Shown here piece after piece: positions 38,037 to 47,145 of a stretch of DNA of 54,243 nucleotides. Origin of the DNA: Terriglobales bacterium (GTDB lineage Bacteria > Acidobacteriota > Terriglobia > Terriglobales > Acidobacteriaceae); the NCBI GenBank assembly GCA_015654835.1, contig JAATGG010000125.1, forward strand, positions 1 to 54,243, given 5' to 3'. The notes below the pieces were generated by a model that saw only the letters and a program-made list of their open reading frames with translations, was not told where the DNA came from and did no database searches. How positions within the stretch are numbered: position 1 is the stretch's first letter; each line of letters starts with the position of its first letter. The position numbers were made by a program, and so were the translations under genes.

Positions 38037-39239
38037 ATGCGACTTATCCCGTTCGGCTTGTTCCTTGCCGCTGCGATGGCCGCCGCTCAATCGGCGCCCA
38101 CTGCACCGGCCGTCTGGCGGCTGTTGGATTCAGGCACAACCGCCAGCCTTCGCGGCATTGATGCGGTCGATGGCACCGTAGCCTGGGCGAGCGGCACCGG
38201 CGGCACTGTGTTGCGCACCACCGATGGCGGCGCTCATTGGTTGACGTGCGCCATTCCCGATGCAGCCACCGATGGGGCAACGCTTGATTTCCGCGGCGTG
38301 CGGGCCTGGGATGCGCAGACAGCCATGGTCATGTCGTCCGGTCCAGGCAAACTGAGCCGCCTCTATAAGACAGTCGATGGGTGCAGAAGTTGGACACGCC
38401 TTTTTACCAATCCCGAAAAGGAAGGGTTCTACGATGCTCTGCTCTTCCTCGATCCGCAACATGGCATCGTGTTAGGCGATCCGGCTCACGGAGATCCGCA
38501 GATCAATCCGGTAGAAGGCGGCTATTTCACCTTTCGCCTTCGTGTCACCAATGATGCAGGAAAGACCTGGATCCCCGTCACCGATCCTGAATTCGGGCCG
38601 CCCGGCAAGAACCTGCGGCCGTTGAGCGGAGAAGCTTTTTTTGCCGCCAGCAATCGCTCCATGGCCGTGCGCGACGGCTGGTTGTGGATCGGTACCGGCA
38701 AGAATCGTGTGCTGCGCCGCAAGGTTGCCGCCCATGAGTTTCAGTCGTCCCTTTGCGCCGGAGCGATCGACCCTTTCTCGCAGTCCTGCGGCATTCCCTG
38801 GCTCGATTGGCAAAGCGCCGTCGTTCCCTTGGCGAGCGGTAACGCCTCATCTGGAATTTTCGCAGTGGCCTTTCGCGATGCCCTGCACGGCATGGCCGTA
38901 GGCGGCGATTACCTCAAGCCCGGCGAATCCGCGGGCACAGCCGCCTGGTCTGCCGATGGCGGCCAGCATTGGACCGCCGCCGCCGAGTCTCCGCATGGCT
39001 ACCGCTCCTCAGTCGCATGGAGCGACAACCGCAAAGCTTGGATCGCCGTCGGCACCAACGGCAGCGACATCAGCCGCGACGACGGCAAGACGTGGCAGCG
39101 TCTTGACGGCGGCAACTGGAATGCCCTCTCTTTGCCCTTCGTCGTCGGACCCAAAGGCCGCATCGGACGCCTCGACCCGGCGGCTCTCCCCGACAGCGCC
39201 AAGAACCAGTCCGCTCGATCCGGAGAAGAGCGCCCCTGA
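38037..39239 (+). CDS. Exported BNR/Ycf48-like beta-propeller protein
   Basis: A 400-residue exported protein with repeated propeller blades of the BNR/Ycf48 type: DAVDGTVAWASGTGGTVLRT with TDGGAHW, then KTVDGCRSWTRLF, VTNDAGKTWIPV, WSADGGQHWTAA and SRDDGKTWQRLDG. The signal peptide is residues 1-18. Such proteins are common in acidobacteria and lack a defined role outside photosystem assembly. TATACT (38024-38029) ends 7 nt before the ATG and no Shine-Dalgarno is present, suggesting a leaderless mRNA. The gene diverges from the amidohydrolase across 123 nt. Confidence 0.85.
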   Translation: MRLIPFGLFLAAAMAAAQSAPTAPAVWRLLDSGTTASLRGIDAVDGTVAWASGTGGTVLRTTDGGAHWLTCAIPDAATDGATLDFRGVRAWDAQTAMVMSSGPGKLSRLYKTVDGCRSWTRLFTNPEKEGFYDALLFLDPQHGIVLGDPAHGDPQINPVEGGYFTFRLRVTNDAGKTWIPVTDPEFGPPGKNLRPLSGEAFFAASNRSMAVRDGWLWIGTGKNRVLRRKVAAHEFQSSLCAGAIDPFSQSCGIPWLDWQSAVVPLASGNASSGIFAVAFRDALHGMAVGGDYLKPGESAGTAAWSADGGQHWTAAAESPHGYRSSVAWSDNRKAWIAVGTNGSDISRDDGKTWQRLDGGNWNALSLPFVVGPKGRIGRLDPAALPDSAKNQSARSGEERP

Positions 39240-39613
39240 CGCATTCGCTCGACATGCTCGCGGCGAAAGATTTCCTCGGTCAAAAAAATGCACTCTGTTG
39301 AAAATTCACAGATCAGGATTCATAGGATCAAACCGGATCTATTCCCGGTTCTCTTGAAGGTCTGGCCGCCTCGACCGCACGGCTCACAGGGGATAAATTC
39401 CAGAATGTCCGCATAAAGCTGCTTCTTCTCTATCGTTTATGTTGCCGATATCAAAAAAGGCGCATCCAACCAGATGTGTCATATCGCACTGCTGAATCCC
39501 GTCGCTTCAGCGAGCATCGGATTTGCAAAACAAATTTGTCCGGTTCCGCGCCTGTTCCGCGAACCTTGCTTTGCGCAGACTCAGGCCCAACACGTTAAAA
39601 TGGTGTCAACCGG
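39240..39613. other. Intergenic interval upstream of lolD-like gene
   Basis: 374 nt with no supported ORF or RNA. At its end TTGCGC (39571-39576) and TAAAAT (39596-39601) are 19 bp apart and 12 nt from the ATG at 39614, a possible promoter for the ABC ATPase gene. The remainder shows no structure I can interpret. Confidence 0.4.
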
Positions 39614-40435
39614 ATGACTCAAACTTCTCCAGCGGCTGCCAGCCAGGCTTCCCGCTCCACGCGGGACCCGGAGTTGCGAGCGCCGATTGACGCGCCCATC
39701 ATTCAGGTCACCAACCTGGAGAAGACCTATCACACTGCCCGCGGCGCTCTCACACTTTTTCGCGGCCTCAATCTTGAAATTCAAACGGGCGAGCTGGTAG
39801 CCATCGTCGGCCAGTCCGGCGCAGGAAAAAGCACGCTTTTGCACATGCTGGGAGCCCTTGATGCTCCCTCTGCGGGCACTGTATACTGCGCCTCAACCAA
39901 TGTGGCAGCGCTGACTCAAAAGCAGGCCGCAGCTTTTCGCAATCGCGAAATCGGCTACGTCTGGCAGTTTCACTATTTGTTGCCCGAGTTTACGGCGTTG
40001 GAAAATGTGGCCATGCCCTTGTTGGCGCGGGGTCTGGCCCGGCGCGATGCCTTGGCGACAGCGGCCAACTGGCTCAGGGAGGTTGATTTGGAGGATCGCG
40101 GCGATCATCGACCCGGCGAACTCTCCGGCGGCGAGCAGCAGCGCGTGGCGCTGGCCCGTGCGCTGGTCAACAATCCCCGCCTCCTGCTGGCCGACGAGCC
40201 CACCGGCGATTTGGACGAGACAACCGCCAACCGGGTCTTCGATCTGGTCGAGCGGTTGCACGCAAACCATGGCCTCACTTCGATTTTGGTGACGCACAAC
40301 CTGGACCTGGCCGCGCGCTGCACGCGGGCATTGCGTATGGAAGGCGGCCGGCTTGTCCCATTGGCCGAACGTCCCCAAACGGAACATGGCGCAGCCCATA
40401 TGAGCGGAAAAAGCAGCGTTTCCGGCACTTGGTGA
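39614..40435 (+). CDS. ABC transporter ATP-binding protein (LolD/MacB type)
   Basis: ATPase of the LolCDE/MacB subfamily, 273 aa. Walker A GQSGAGKST is at 66-74, the Q-loop/LolD-type FHYLLPEFTALEN is near 119-131, the signature LSGGEQ starts at 170, Walker B LLLADEPTGDLD is at 190-201 and the H-loop is VTHNLDLA. In LolCDE this subunit powers lipoprotein release to LolA. No LolC/E-type membrane partner is adjacent; the upstream gene is an exported propeller and the downstream gene is clpC. The N-terminal ~25 residues are not part of the fold. Confidence 0.88.
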   Translation: MTQTSPAAASQASRSTRDPELRAPIDAPIIQVTNLEKTYHTARGALTLFRGLNLEIQTGELVAIVGQSGAGKSTLLHMLGALDAPSAGTVYCASTNVAALTQKQAAAFRNREIGYVWQFHYLLPEFTALENVAMPLLARGLARRDALATAANWLREVDLEDRGDHRPGELSGGEQQRVALARALVNNPRLLLADEPTGDLDETTANRVFDLVERLHANHGLTSILVTHNLDLAARCTRALRMEGGRLVPLAERPQTEHGAAHMSGKSSVSGTW

Positions 40436-40707
40436 GTCTCATTATGTAAGAAACAGGCTCGGGCGGGAAAAAACAGTCCCCTCCGGCCTGTTAAGGGTAG
40501 GATGGTAGCTCCATGGCAGCAAGACTGCCGGGGCGAGCGGGATGCACAGCTTCCGGAACCATCCCAAAGAGCTGTTCGGAGACAGGAGCGGTATTTTCCA
40601 GGGGTCTCCGGCGGCGAAGTTAGAGAGGGCACGCGCGGGTTGGGCTGAAGCCGGCAGATGAACCGGACGGCCACTCCAGCCGATAGCCTGTTTTAGGGGA
40701 GAACACT

Positions 40708-43182
40708 ATGTTCGAACGCTATACGGAGAAGGCACGGCGCGTGATCTTCTTCGCGCGATATGAGGCCAGCCAGTTCGGCTCGCCCTATATCGAGACCGAG
40801 CACCTTTTGCTTGGACTGTTGCGCGAGGACAAGGCTTTGACGAACCGCTTTTTGCGCTCGCATGCCTCGGTGGAGTCGATTCGCAAGCAAATCGAGGCGC
40901 ACACGACGATTCGCGAGAAGGTTTCGACAAGTGTGGATTTGCCGCTTTCGAACGAATGCAAACGGGTTTTGGCTTACGCGGCGGAAGAAGCCGAACGCCT
41001 GGGCCACAAACATATCGGCACCGAGCATCTGCTGCTGGGTCTGCTGCGCGAAGAAAAATGCTTCGCGTCGGAGATTCTGCAGGAGCGCGGTCTCAAACTC
41101 GCGCAAATCCGTGATGAACTGGCCCGGGTCACGCAGGAGAAGGCTCCGGCGCAGCAGCGTCAGCGCGAGTCCAGCCTGTTGGCCGAGTTCAGCCGCGATC
41201 TGACCCAGGCCGCCATGGACGGGCAACTCGATCCGCTGGTCGGCCGCGATGGCGAACTGGAGCGCGTAATCCAGATCCTCTGCCGCCGCACCAAAAACAA
41301 TCCCGTGCTCATTGGTGAGCCCGGCGTCGGCAAGACGGCCATCGTCGAGGGTTTGGCGCAGCGCATCGCCGATGGCGAAGTGCCCAGCTTCCTCGCCGAT
41401 AAGCGCGTCCTCGGTCTCGATCTCTCGCTCATCGTGGCCGGCACCAAGTACCGCGGCCAGTTTGAAGAGCGGCTCAAGACCATCATGAAAGAGCTGATGG
41501 AAAATCAGAACTCCATCATCTTTATCGACGAGCTTCATACGCTGGTGGGCGCAGGTTCGGCTGAGGGGTCGCTCGACGCGGCCAACATTCTCAAGCCGGC
41601 GCTCTCCCGTGGAGAAATTCAGTGCATCGGCGCCACCACCCCGGCCGAGTATCGCAAGTCCATCGAGAAAGATCGCTCGCTCGAACGGCGCTTCCAGGCC
41701 GTCAAGGTGCCGCCGCCCAACGAGGTCGACGCGATCAAGATCATCATGGGCATCAAGGACCGCTATGAGAAGTTTCATGCGGTCAGCTACACCGATGCCG
41801 CCATCGAGTTCGCCGTCTCGCACTCGAATCGTTATATTCCCGATCGCTTTTTGCCTGATAAGGCCATCGACTTGATCGACGAGGCCGGCGCGCGCGTCAA
41901 GCTCCGCCAAACCTCGTTGCCCGAGGAGATCACCGAAGTCCAGAAGCGCATCAAGTTCATCGTTCACCGCATGGATTCGGCGATTGCCAACCATGAGTTC
42001 GAGAAGGCGCGTTTCTACTCCGACGAAGAACGCAAAGAGCGCGAGAACCTGCGCGGTCTGCGCGACAAATATCACCTCGACGACTCCGCTGCCGGCATCG
42101 TGGGCCGCGAAGATATCGAGGATGTCGTCAGCCGCTGGACCGGCGTACCCGTCACCAGCATCAAGGAAGAAGAGACGCAAAAGCTGCTGCGCGTGGAAGA
42201 AGAGCTGCACAAGCGCGTCATCTCTCAAGAGAAGGCCATCAGCGCTCTCGCCAGGGCCATCCGCCGTTCGCGTGCAGGGCTCAAGTCCCCCGCGCGGCCC
42301 ATCGGCAGCTTCCTGTTCCTCGGCCCGACCGGCGTCGGCAAAACCGAAATGGCCCGCACCCTGGCCCAGTTCCTCTTTGGGTCGGATAAGGCGCTCATTC
42401 GCTTCGATATGTCGGAGTTCATGGAAAAACACTCCGTCTCCAAGTTGATCGGTTCGCCTCCGGGATACGTGGGCTACGAGGAAGGCGGCCAATTGACCGA
42501 ACGGGTCAAGCGCTCGCCCTATTCGGTAGTTCTGCTCGACGAAATCGAGAAGGCGCATCCGGATGTCTTCAACCTGCTGCTCCAGGTCTTTGAAGATGGT
42601 CAGTTGACCGACGGCCTTGGCAATACCGTCGACTTCAAGAACACCATTCTCATCATGACCTCGAACATCGGCGCCCGTCACCTGCAGAAGAAGCAGGGAC
42701 TCGGCTTCCAAAGCGAGCGCGAAGACTTGGTTACCGAGAAGGTCGAAGAACTGGTCAAGCAGGAAGTGAAGAAGACCTTCAACCCCGAGTTCCTGAACCG
42801 CTTGGACGAGGTCATTCTCTTCCAGTCGCTCTCGGACGCGGACCTGATCCAGATCGTCGAACTGCTGGTGCAGAGTTTGAACGCGAATCTGGCCCAGAAG
42901 GCCATCACCATTTCCGTCACCGAAGAAGCCAAGAAATGGATTCTCGACAAGACGCTCGTCGATCGCAGCTACGGTGCTCGTCCGTTGCGCCGCGCCCTGC
43001 AGCGTTACGTCGAAGATCCTCTCTCCGAAGCCCTGATCGCTGGACACATTACCGACCGGCCAGCCTTCCTGGAGGTCTATCTCGACGCCAACCAGCTCTT
43101 CTATCGGCCGGTTAGCGCAGACGAATCCGCCACCGACGAGAAGACAGAAAAACCTGCGGGCATTCTGCTCTTCAGCGCCTAG
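40708..43182 (+). CDS. clpC: ClpC, ATP-dependent Clp protease ATP-binding subunit
   Basis: Class I Clp/Hsp100 unfoldase working with ClpP. The 824 aa product has two Clp-N repeats (about 1-145), AAA module 1 with GEPGVGKT at 203-210, a UVR/middle region around 408-450 that marks ClpC against ClpA/ClpB, and AAA module 2 with GPTGVGKT at 539-546. A GLGF tripeptide-containing loop near [10 protein letters not shown] is the likely ClpP-docking site. GGGGAG lies 6 nt before ATG 40708. The 272-nt leader shows no recognised promoter or McsA/B-CtsR partners. Confidence 0.95.
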   Translation: MFERYTEKARRVIFFARYEASQFGSPYIETEHLLLGLLREDKALTNRFLRSHASVESIRKQIEAHTTIREKVSTSVDLPLSNECKRVLAYAAEEAERLGHKHIGTEHLLLGLLREEKCFASEILQERGLKLAQIRDELARVTQEKAPAQQRQRESSLLAEFSRDLTQAAMDGQLDPLVGRDGELERVIQILCRRTKNNPVLIGEPGVGKTAIVEGLAQRIADGEVPSFLADKRVLGLDLSLIVAGTKYRGQFEERLKTIMKELMENQNSIIFIDELHTLVGAGSAEGSLDAANILKPALSRGEIQCIGATTPAEYRKSIEKDRSLERRFQAVKVPPPNEVDAIKIIMGIKDRYEKFHAVSYTDAAIEFAVSHSNRYIPDRFLPDKAIDLIDEAGARVKLRQTSLPEEITEVQKRIKFIVHRMDSAIANHEFEKARFYSDEERKERENLRGLRDKYHLDDSAAGIVGREDIEDVVSRWTGVPVTSIKEEETQKLLRVEEELHKRVISQEKAISALARAIRRSRAGLKSPARPIGSFLFLGPTGVGKTEMARTLAQFLFGSDKALIRFDMSEFMEKHSVSKLIGSPPGYVGYEEGGQLTERVKRSPYSVVLLDEIEKAHPDVFNLLLQVFEDGQLTDGLGNTVDFKNTILIMTSNIGARHLQKKQGLGFQSEREDLVTEKVEELVKQEVKKTFNPEFLNRLDEVILFQSLSDADLIQIVELLVQSLNANLAQKAITISVTEEAKKWILDKTLVDRSYGARPLRRALQRYVEDPLSEALIAGHITDRPAFLEVYLDANQLFYRPVSADESATDEKTEKPAGILLFSA

Positions 43183-43208
43183 GCTGCACAACCAACAGCC
43201 TCGACCAG

Positions 43209-43243
43209 CCCTCGGCCAACCAGCCGGGGGCTTCGTCTTTTTG
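43209..43243 (+). terminator. Intrinsic terminator of clpC
   Basis: An 8-bp GC stem (CCCTCGGC with GCCGGGGG, one G-T pair) and 6-nt loop are followed by TCTTTTT at 43237-43243. It lies 26 nt past the clpC stop, before the convergent channel gene. Confidence 0.75.
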
Positions 43244-43309
43244 GGGGAATCCTCGCCCCCTGCTTACTTCATGTCCGTTCCGGCGGCAAGAGGCGGAGAG
43301 CAGTTCTGC

Positions 43310-45352
43310 TTATCCCCGCACCGATGCCTGAATCATCGGGGTGGCCGCAACCGCTGCTTTGACTTCCGCATTCCGCGCCATCAGATCGAACAATGCCTGT
43401 GTCACTTTTTCATCGACCTCTGAAGCATTCGTGATCTGCACTGGGAACCTTGCCCACAGTTGAAAGGCGCCTCCGCTGAATTGCAGTCGCGACTCGATGC
43501 CCGGCGGGTCAATCGCCGTCTGCATCCAATTCTGCACATCCCGGTGCTGACGCTCGATCTGCGTGCGATAGCTCTCATAGATGGCGTGCACCTCTTTCAT
43601 CATGGCGTCGCACACCAAGCGGTAATTCGCGGCATCGGTAAGTTTCACCGTCAGCTCATGCCATGCATACTCGGTTCCCGGAATCTGTTTGTAAAGCGGA
43701 GTTCCGGCCTGGAACAAAACCGCGTTCGAGAAGACCGCCACACGCCCGGTCGGATTCAACGCGGTTCCACTGCCGGCTAACTCCATCATGTAGAAGCGCA
43801 CCAGTCCCACATCGATCACATCGCCGGTCACCGACGAAATGGTAATGCGGTCTCCCACCTTGATCCCATATCTGCCGATGATGAAAAAGTATGCCGCCAC
43901 CGACAACAAAATAGTCTGCAACCCCACCGCAATGCCGGCAGTAATGAACCCGGCAAATGTTGCCAGCGAATTGAACTGGGTGACGAATCCAAACAAAATC
44001 ACGAGGACCGACAGAAAGCTGACCACAACCCTGCGCACAATAAGAAACTGCCGCCGCCGCCGTATGTCGCGGACGTACTTATTCGTGGCGCGCGTCCACA
44101 GTTCGCCGGCTCCGATAATCACGCCCAGCGCAATCGCAATCACCAGAATCCTCAACAGTAGCGCATGGAAAATGGTGTTGTATTCCTGATCGACCGCGGC
44201 CTGCCACGCCGCCAGATTGGCGCGGCTCTGCTCCAGCACAATAATCTCCTGGCTCAGAGGAACAGTCGCCGCCGCCAGTGCTTTGAACTCGGTCGTGATA
44301 TTCCCGATCGTGGTTCCGCTGTTTGTTTGTGTCGCCGCAGGCACTTCGTGTCCCACAGCGGCCTTGCCGGTCGCGGCTGCTTGTGCGGCGGCTGCCTGGG
44401 TTACGGCTGCGGCTGTGTCCTGCGAGAGTTGTTGTCCCTGTTGAACCAGCGAACGAAGAATCTTCGACATCGGCAGACGCAGGGCGAGCGCCTGCTGGTG
44501 CAGCCTGTCGTTGTTGTGAATCAGCGTAGTGAGAGCGTGGCGCGTCTCAATCAGTTCGAACAGCACCGCCCCTTGGCTGGTCAGGCCCGACGAACGGGCA
44601 GATTCCAACGTCGTGAGCGGTGGAGCGGCCGTCTTGTTTGTTCCCTGCAATTCAGGCACCGACTGTTGCAGCCGTTCGATGTCCCCCACTAACCCGGTGT
44701 CGTTGTCGCCTGCGACCATGCCGACAATCTTTTCGAGAGCGTCCTTCATCGCAGTCTCAAGATCGAGGGCGCCTTCGATCTGCTTTCTCTGCGCCTGCAG
44801 ACCGGCCAGAGCCTTGGGCTTGGCACTGGCAATCTGCTTATCCAGGGCCGCTTCCTGAGCCTTGAGAGCGGCGATTTGTTTCTCGGCCATCGCTTCGGTG
44901 TTCTGCATCCGCTGCTGTTCGCCCGACTGCGCGCCACTTGCCTGCGCTTCCGTATGAGCCTGATAACCGGCGATCAAGGCCGACTCGGCTTTCGCGGACT
45001 GGAAGGCGAAACCCGCAACTTGGGAGGCCTGTGCAACAGCCTGGTCGCGATAGATCACATCGTTCGGTTCGCCGGCCTTCTGAATCGGTTGAATCGACGA
45101 CCGATAAAACTGAATGACGGAATTCAGGTGGGCCATGATATCCCGGCTCCTGGCCTGAACATCGACCGCCGGAATCGAACTTTGCTGCGAAAAGGCAAGG
45201 TGCCGCTGCCCGAATGAACCCGCTAGTAGAGAAGCAGCAACGAACCCCGGCAGCGCCAATGCCTTCCAGCCTCTGCGCCCGCCGCAATGGCGCGCCCCAT
45301 CTTCCGTTTTTCGATTGTTCGTCTTTGGCTCGATCGGTTCAACATGCTGCAC
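43310..45352 (-). CDS. MscS-family mechanosensitive channel with long periplasmic N-terminal domain
   Basis: Inner-membrane small-conductance channel homologue, 680 aa. GTG 45352 has GAGG 7 nt upstream. After a signal-like segment (about 28-58), roughly 320 residues form an Ala/Gln-rich coiled coil, ending before two hydrophobic segments and the pore helix GFITAGIAVGLQTILLSVAA. The MscS beta domain follows (YGIKVGDRITISSVTGDVID) with a C-terminal alpha/beta domain. The size and periplasmic coil resemble MscK/YbdG-like large variants. It probably opens on membrane tension during hypo-osmotic shock, but gating stimuli are unknown. Confidence 0.87.
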   Translation of the reverse strand: MQHVEPIEPKTNNRKTEDGARHCGGRRGWKALALPGFVAASLLAGSFGQRHLAFSQQSSIPAVDVQARSRDIMAHLNSVIQFYRSSIQPIQKAGEPNDVIYRDQAVAQASQVAGFAFQSAKAESALIAGYQAHTEAQASGAQSGEQQRMQNTEAMAEKQIAALKAQEAALDKQIASAKPKALAGLQAQRKQIEGALDLETAMKDALEKIVGMVAGDNDTGLVGDIERLQQSVPELQGTNKTAAPPLTTLESARSSGLTSQGAVLFELIETRHALTTLIHNNDRLHQQALALRLPMSKILRSLVQQGQQLSQDTAAAVTQAAAAQAAATGKAAVGHEVPAATQTNSGTTIGNITTEFKALAAATVPLSQEIIVLEQSRANLAAWQAAVDQEYNTIFHALLLRILVIAIALGVIIGAGELWTRATNKYVRDIRRRRQFLIVRRVVVSFLSVLVILFGFVTQFNSLATFAGFITAGIAVGLQTILLSVAAYFFIIGRYGIKVGDRITISSVTGDVIDVGLVRFYMMELAGSGTALNPTGRVAVFSNAVLFQAGTPLYKQIPGTEYAWHELTVKLTDAANYRLVCDAMMKEVHAIYESYRTQIERQHRDVQNWMQTAIDPPGIESRLQFSGGAFQLWARFPVQITNASEVDEKVTQALFDLMARNAEVKAAVAATPMIQASVRG

Positions 45353-45556
45353 TCTGTCACCTCGTATGATTGGTTCGTCGCAACATCATGTCGCGCGCCG
45401 TTCAGAGATTGTTACCGGTTGATACAAGAATAGATACAAGAGTAAAGATGCGGGGAACCGCGCACCCCGGAATTTTCCACTCATGCATTGTTTTTGAGCG
45501 ACCATGCTGGCAGCGTTATCCGCACCGTCGCTCACTGAAGCAAGACATATCCCCTG

Positions 45557-47122
45557 CTATCGCAAAGCTCTCCGGGAGTGAAGCGAATCCATCGACTCCG
45601 TGGGCAGAACGATGCTCACGACCGTGCCCGTTCTGTCTCCCTGCGCCCTTGAGCGGATCTGCAAATGGCCGTGGTGTTTGGTGATGATGCCTTGGGAGAT
45701 CCAGAGCCCGAGGCCGGTACCGTTGATTCCCTTGGTCGTGTAGAAGGGCTCAAAGATATGCCGCATGTCTTTCTGAGGAATTCCATGGCCGGTATCTGCA
45801 ATCGTGATACGAATGCCTTCCATGCCTGCATTGCGAAGCCGCGACTTACTCGTTCGTATGATCAGCCGCCCTCCTGCGCGCATCGAATCGATTGCATTCA
45901 CCAGCAGATTATTCAGAACCTGCCGTATGTCCCCCTCATAACAAACCGCGCTGCCTGCGCCCCGATGCTGCATCTCCAGTTCGATATGCGCATTTCTGAG
46001 TCGCGCCCGGTAGAGCCCGAGCGTGGGCTCCAGCAGTTCTTCCGCAGTAATGGCACGAGGCTTGGTCGACTGCCGATGAAAGCGTAGCGTGTGGGTGACG
46101 ATCTGGCTCACGCGCAAAAGTTCTTCCTGCGCTGTCGTGACCAGCCGCCGTATCTCCGGATCCTGCGCTGCCTGTTCAACTAGATAAAGCAGGTTGGTCA
46201 CTGCCTCCAGAGGATTGTTGATCTCATGCGAGATGGATGCTGCGAGCCGGCCGACCGCCGCAAGCTTCTCGCTCTGCATCAGTGCCGACTCCGCGCGCTT
46301 TTGCTGGTCGATATCTGAAATCGCAACCACGCCGCCGCTCACCTCGCCCTTGTCGTCGAAGATAGGCGCAGCCGCAAATCGCACCCATGCAAGCGTGCCG
46401 TCTCCGCGCCGGTAAAGATAATCCTCCGGCGGAATCGTGCAGCCGGTCCTCATGGCGCGCGCCAGGGGATACTCTTCCCCCGTGATACGATGCCCGTCCG
46501 GGTGAAACGCGACCCAGTGCGCATGAGATTCAATGTCGGGAGTCGGCAAGATCGGATGACGAAAAATCTGCTCGACGCTCCGATTTCCCAGGATGACTTC
46601 TCCGTTCGGCTTGGCCAGCAAAATCCCCACCGGCAAATTGTCGAGCATCACATGCAGCGTCTCTCGCTCCTGCTTCAACTCGGCCATCGCTTCGTCGCGT
46701 TGACGCAGAGCGTCGCGAACCTCATATTGCCGCTGCCGTGCCCGCAGCGCCGCCCGTGCGCTGCTCACCAGGGTCATGGTCCTGACAGGCCGTTCCAGCA
46801 GCACTGGTGCTCCCAGCGGCAGCAGTCTCTGTTCCAGGCTGTAGTTGTCCGGGGTTTCGCGCCCGCTGCTGGTCAGGATAAGAATAGGCAGATCCGACCA
46901 CGCAGGCTGGTGCTCGATCAGCTTGCCAAGCTGCTGGATGGAGGCAAGGCTCAACGCCTCTTCCGCAATGAGCAGCGGACCGATCACATGGTCGCTCACC
47001 ACCTTCAACAGTGCCGGCAGGTTGCCGCACGATTCGGCGGCAAGACCATTGCGATGCAATGCCTCTGTAATTAGCTGCGTGTCCCGGCCAGTTGGAGCAA
47101 TTACGCGCACGACTAAGCTCAT
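45557..47122 (-). CDS. PAS-domain sensor histidine kinase with degenerate receiver
   Basis: A 521-residue cytosolic kinase. Residues 1-125 fold like a receiver but lack phosphorylation residues: the acceptor region is LLIAEEALSL (Glu54) and the conserved Lys is replaced in LLERPV. A PAS domain covers about 155-275, followed by the H-box ISHEINNPLEA with His299 and the HATPase boxes NNLLVNAIDS, IADTGHGIP and GTGLGLWI. GAGG lies 8 nt before ATG 47122. It starts 23 nt after the KaiC-like gene and is surely co-transcribed with it. No cognate response regulator is adjacent. Confidence 0.9.
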   Translation of the reverse strand: MSLVVRVIAPTGRDTQLITEALHRNGLAAESCGNLPALLKVVSDHVIGPLLIAEEALSLASIQQLGKLIEHQPAWSDLPILILTSSGRETPDNYSLEQRLLPLGAPVLLERPVRTMTLVSSARAALRARQRQYEVRDALRQRDEAMAELKQERETLHVMLDNLPVGILLAKPNGEVILGNRSVEQIFRHPILPTPDIESHAHWVAFHPDGHRITGEEYPLARAMRTGCTIPPEDYLYRRGDGTLAWVRFAAAPIFDDKGEVSGGVVAISDIDQQKRAESALMQSEKLAAVGRLAASISHEINNPLEAVTNLLYLVEQAAQDPEIRRLVTTAQEELLRVSQIVTHTLRFHRQSTKPRAITAEELLEPTLGLYRARLRNAHIELEMQHRGAGSAVCYEGDIRQVLNNLLVNAIDSMRAGGRLIIRTSKSRLRNAGMEGIRITIADTGHGIPQKDMRHIFEPFYTTKGINGTGLGLWISQGIITKHHGHLQIRSRAQGDRTGTVVSIVLPTESMDSLHSRRALR

Positions 47123-47145
47123 GGTTTAAACCTCGCTCCGGTTGC

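Noticed and set aside
40436..40707. A structured leader or riboswitch upstream of clpC
   Set aside because: Several GC-rich stems can be drawn, but no known RNA family signature (tmRNA, RNase P, SRP, 6S or a metabolite riboswitch) was recognised and no terminator/antiterminator pair is evident.
40693..43191. An 832-codon open frame opposite clpC
   Set aside because: Same reasoning: an antisense shadow of a conserved gene, without a ribosome-binding site or domain.
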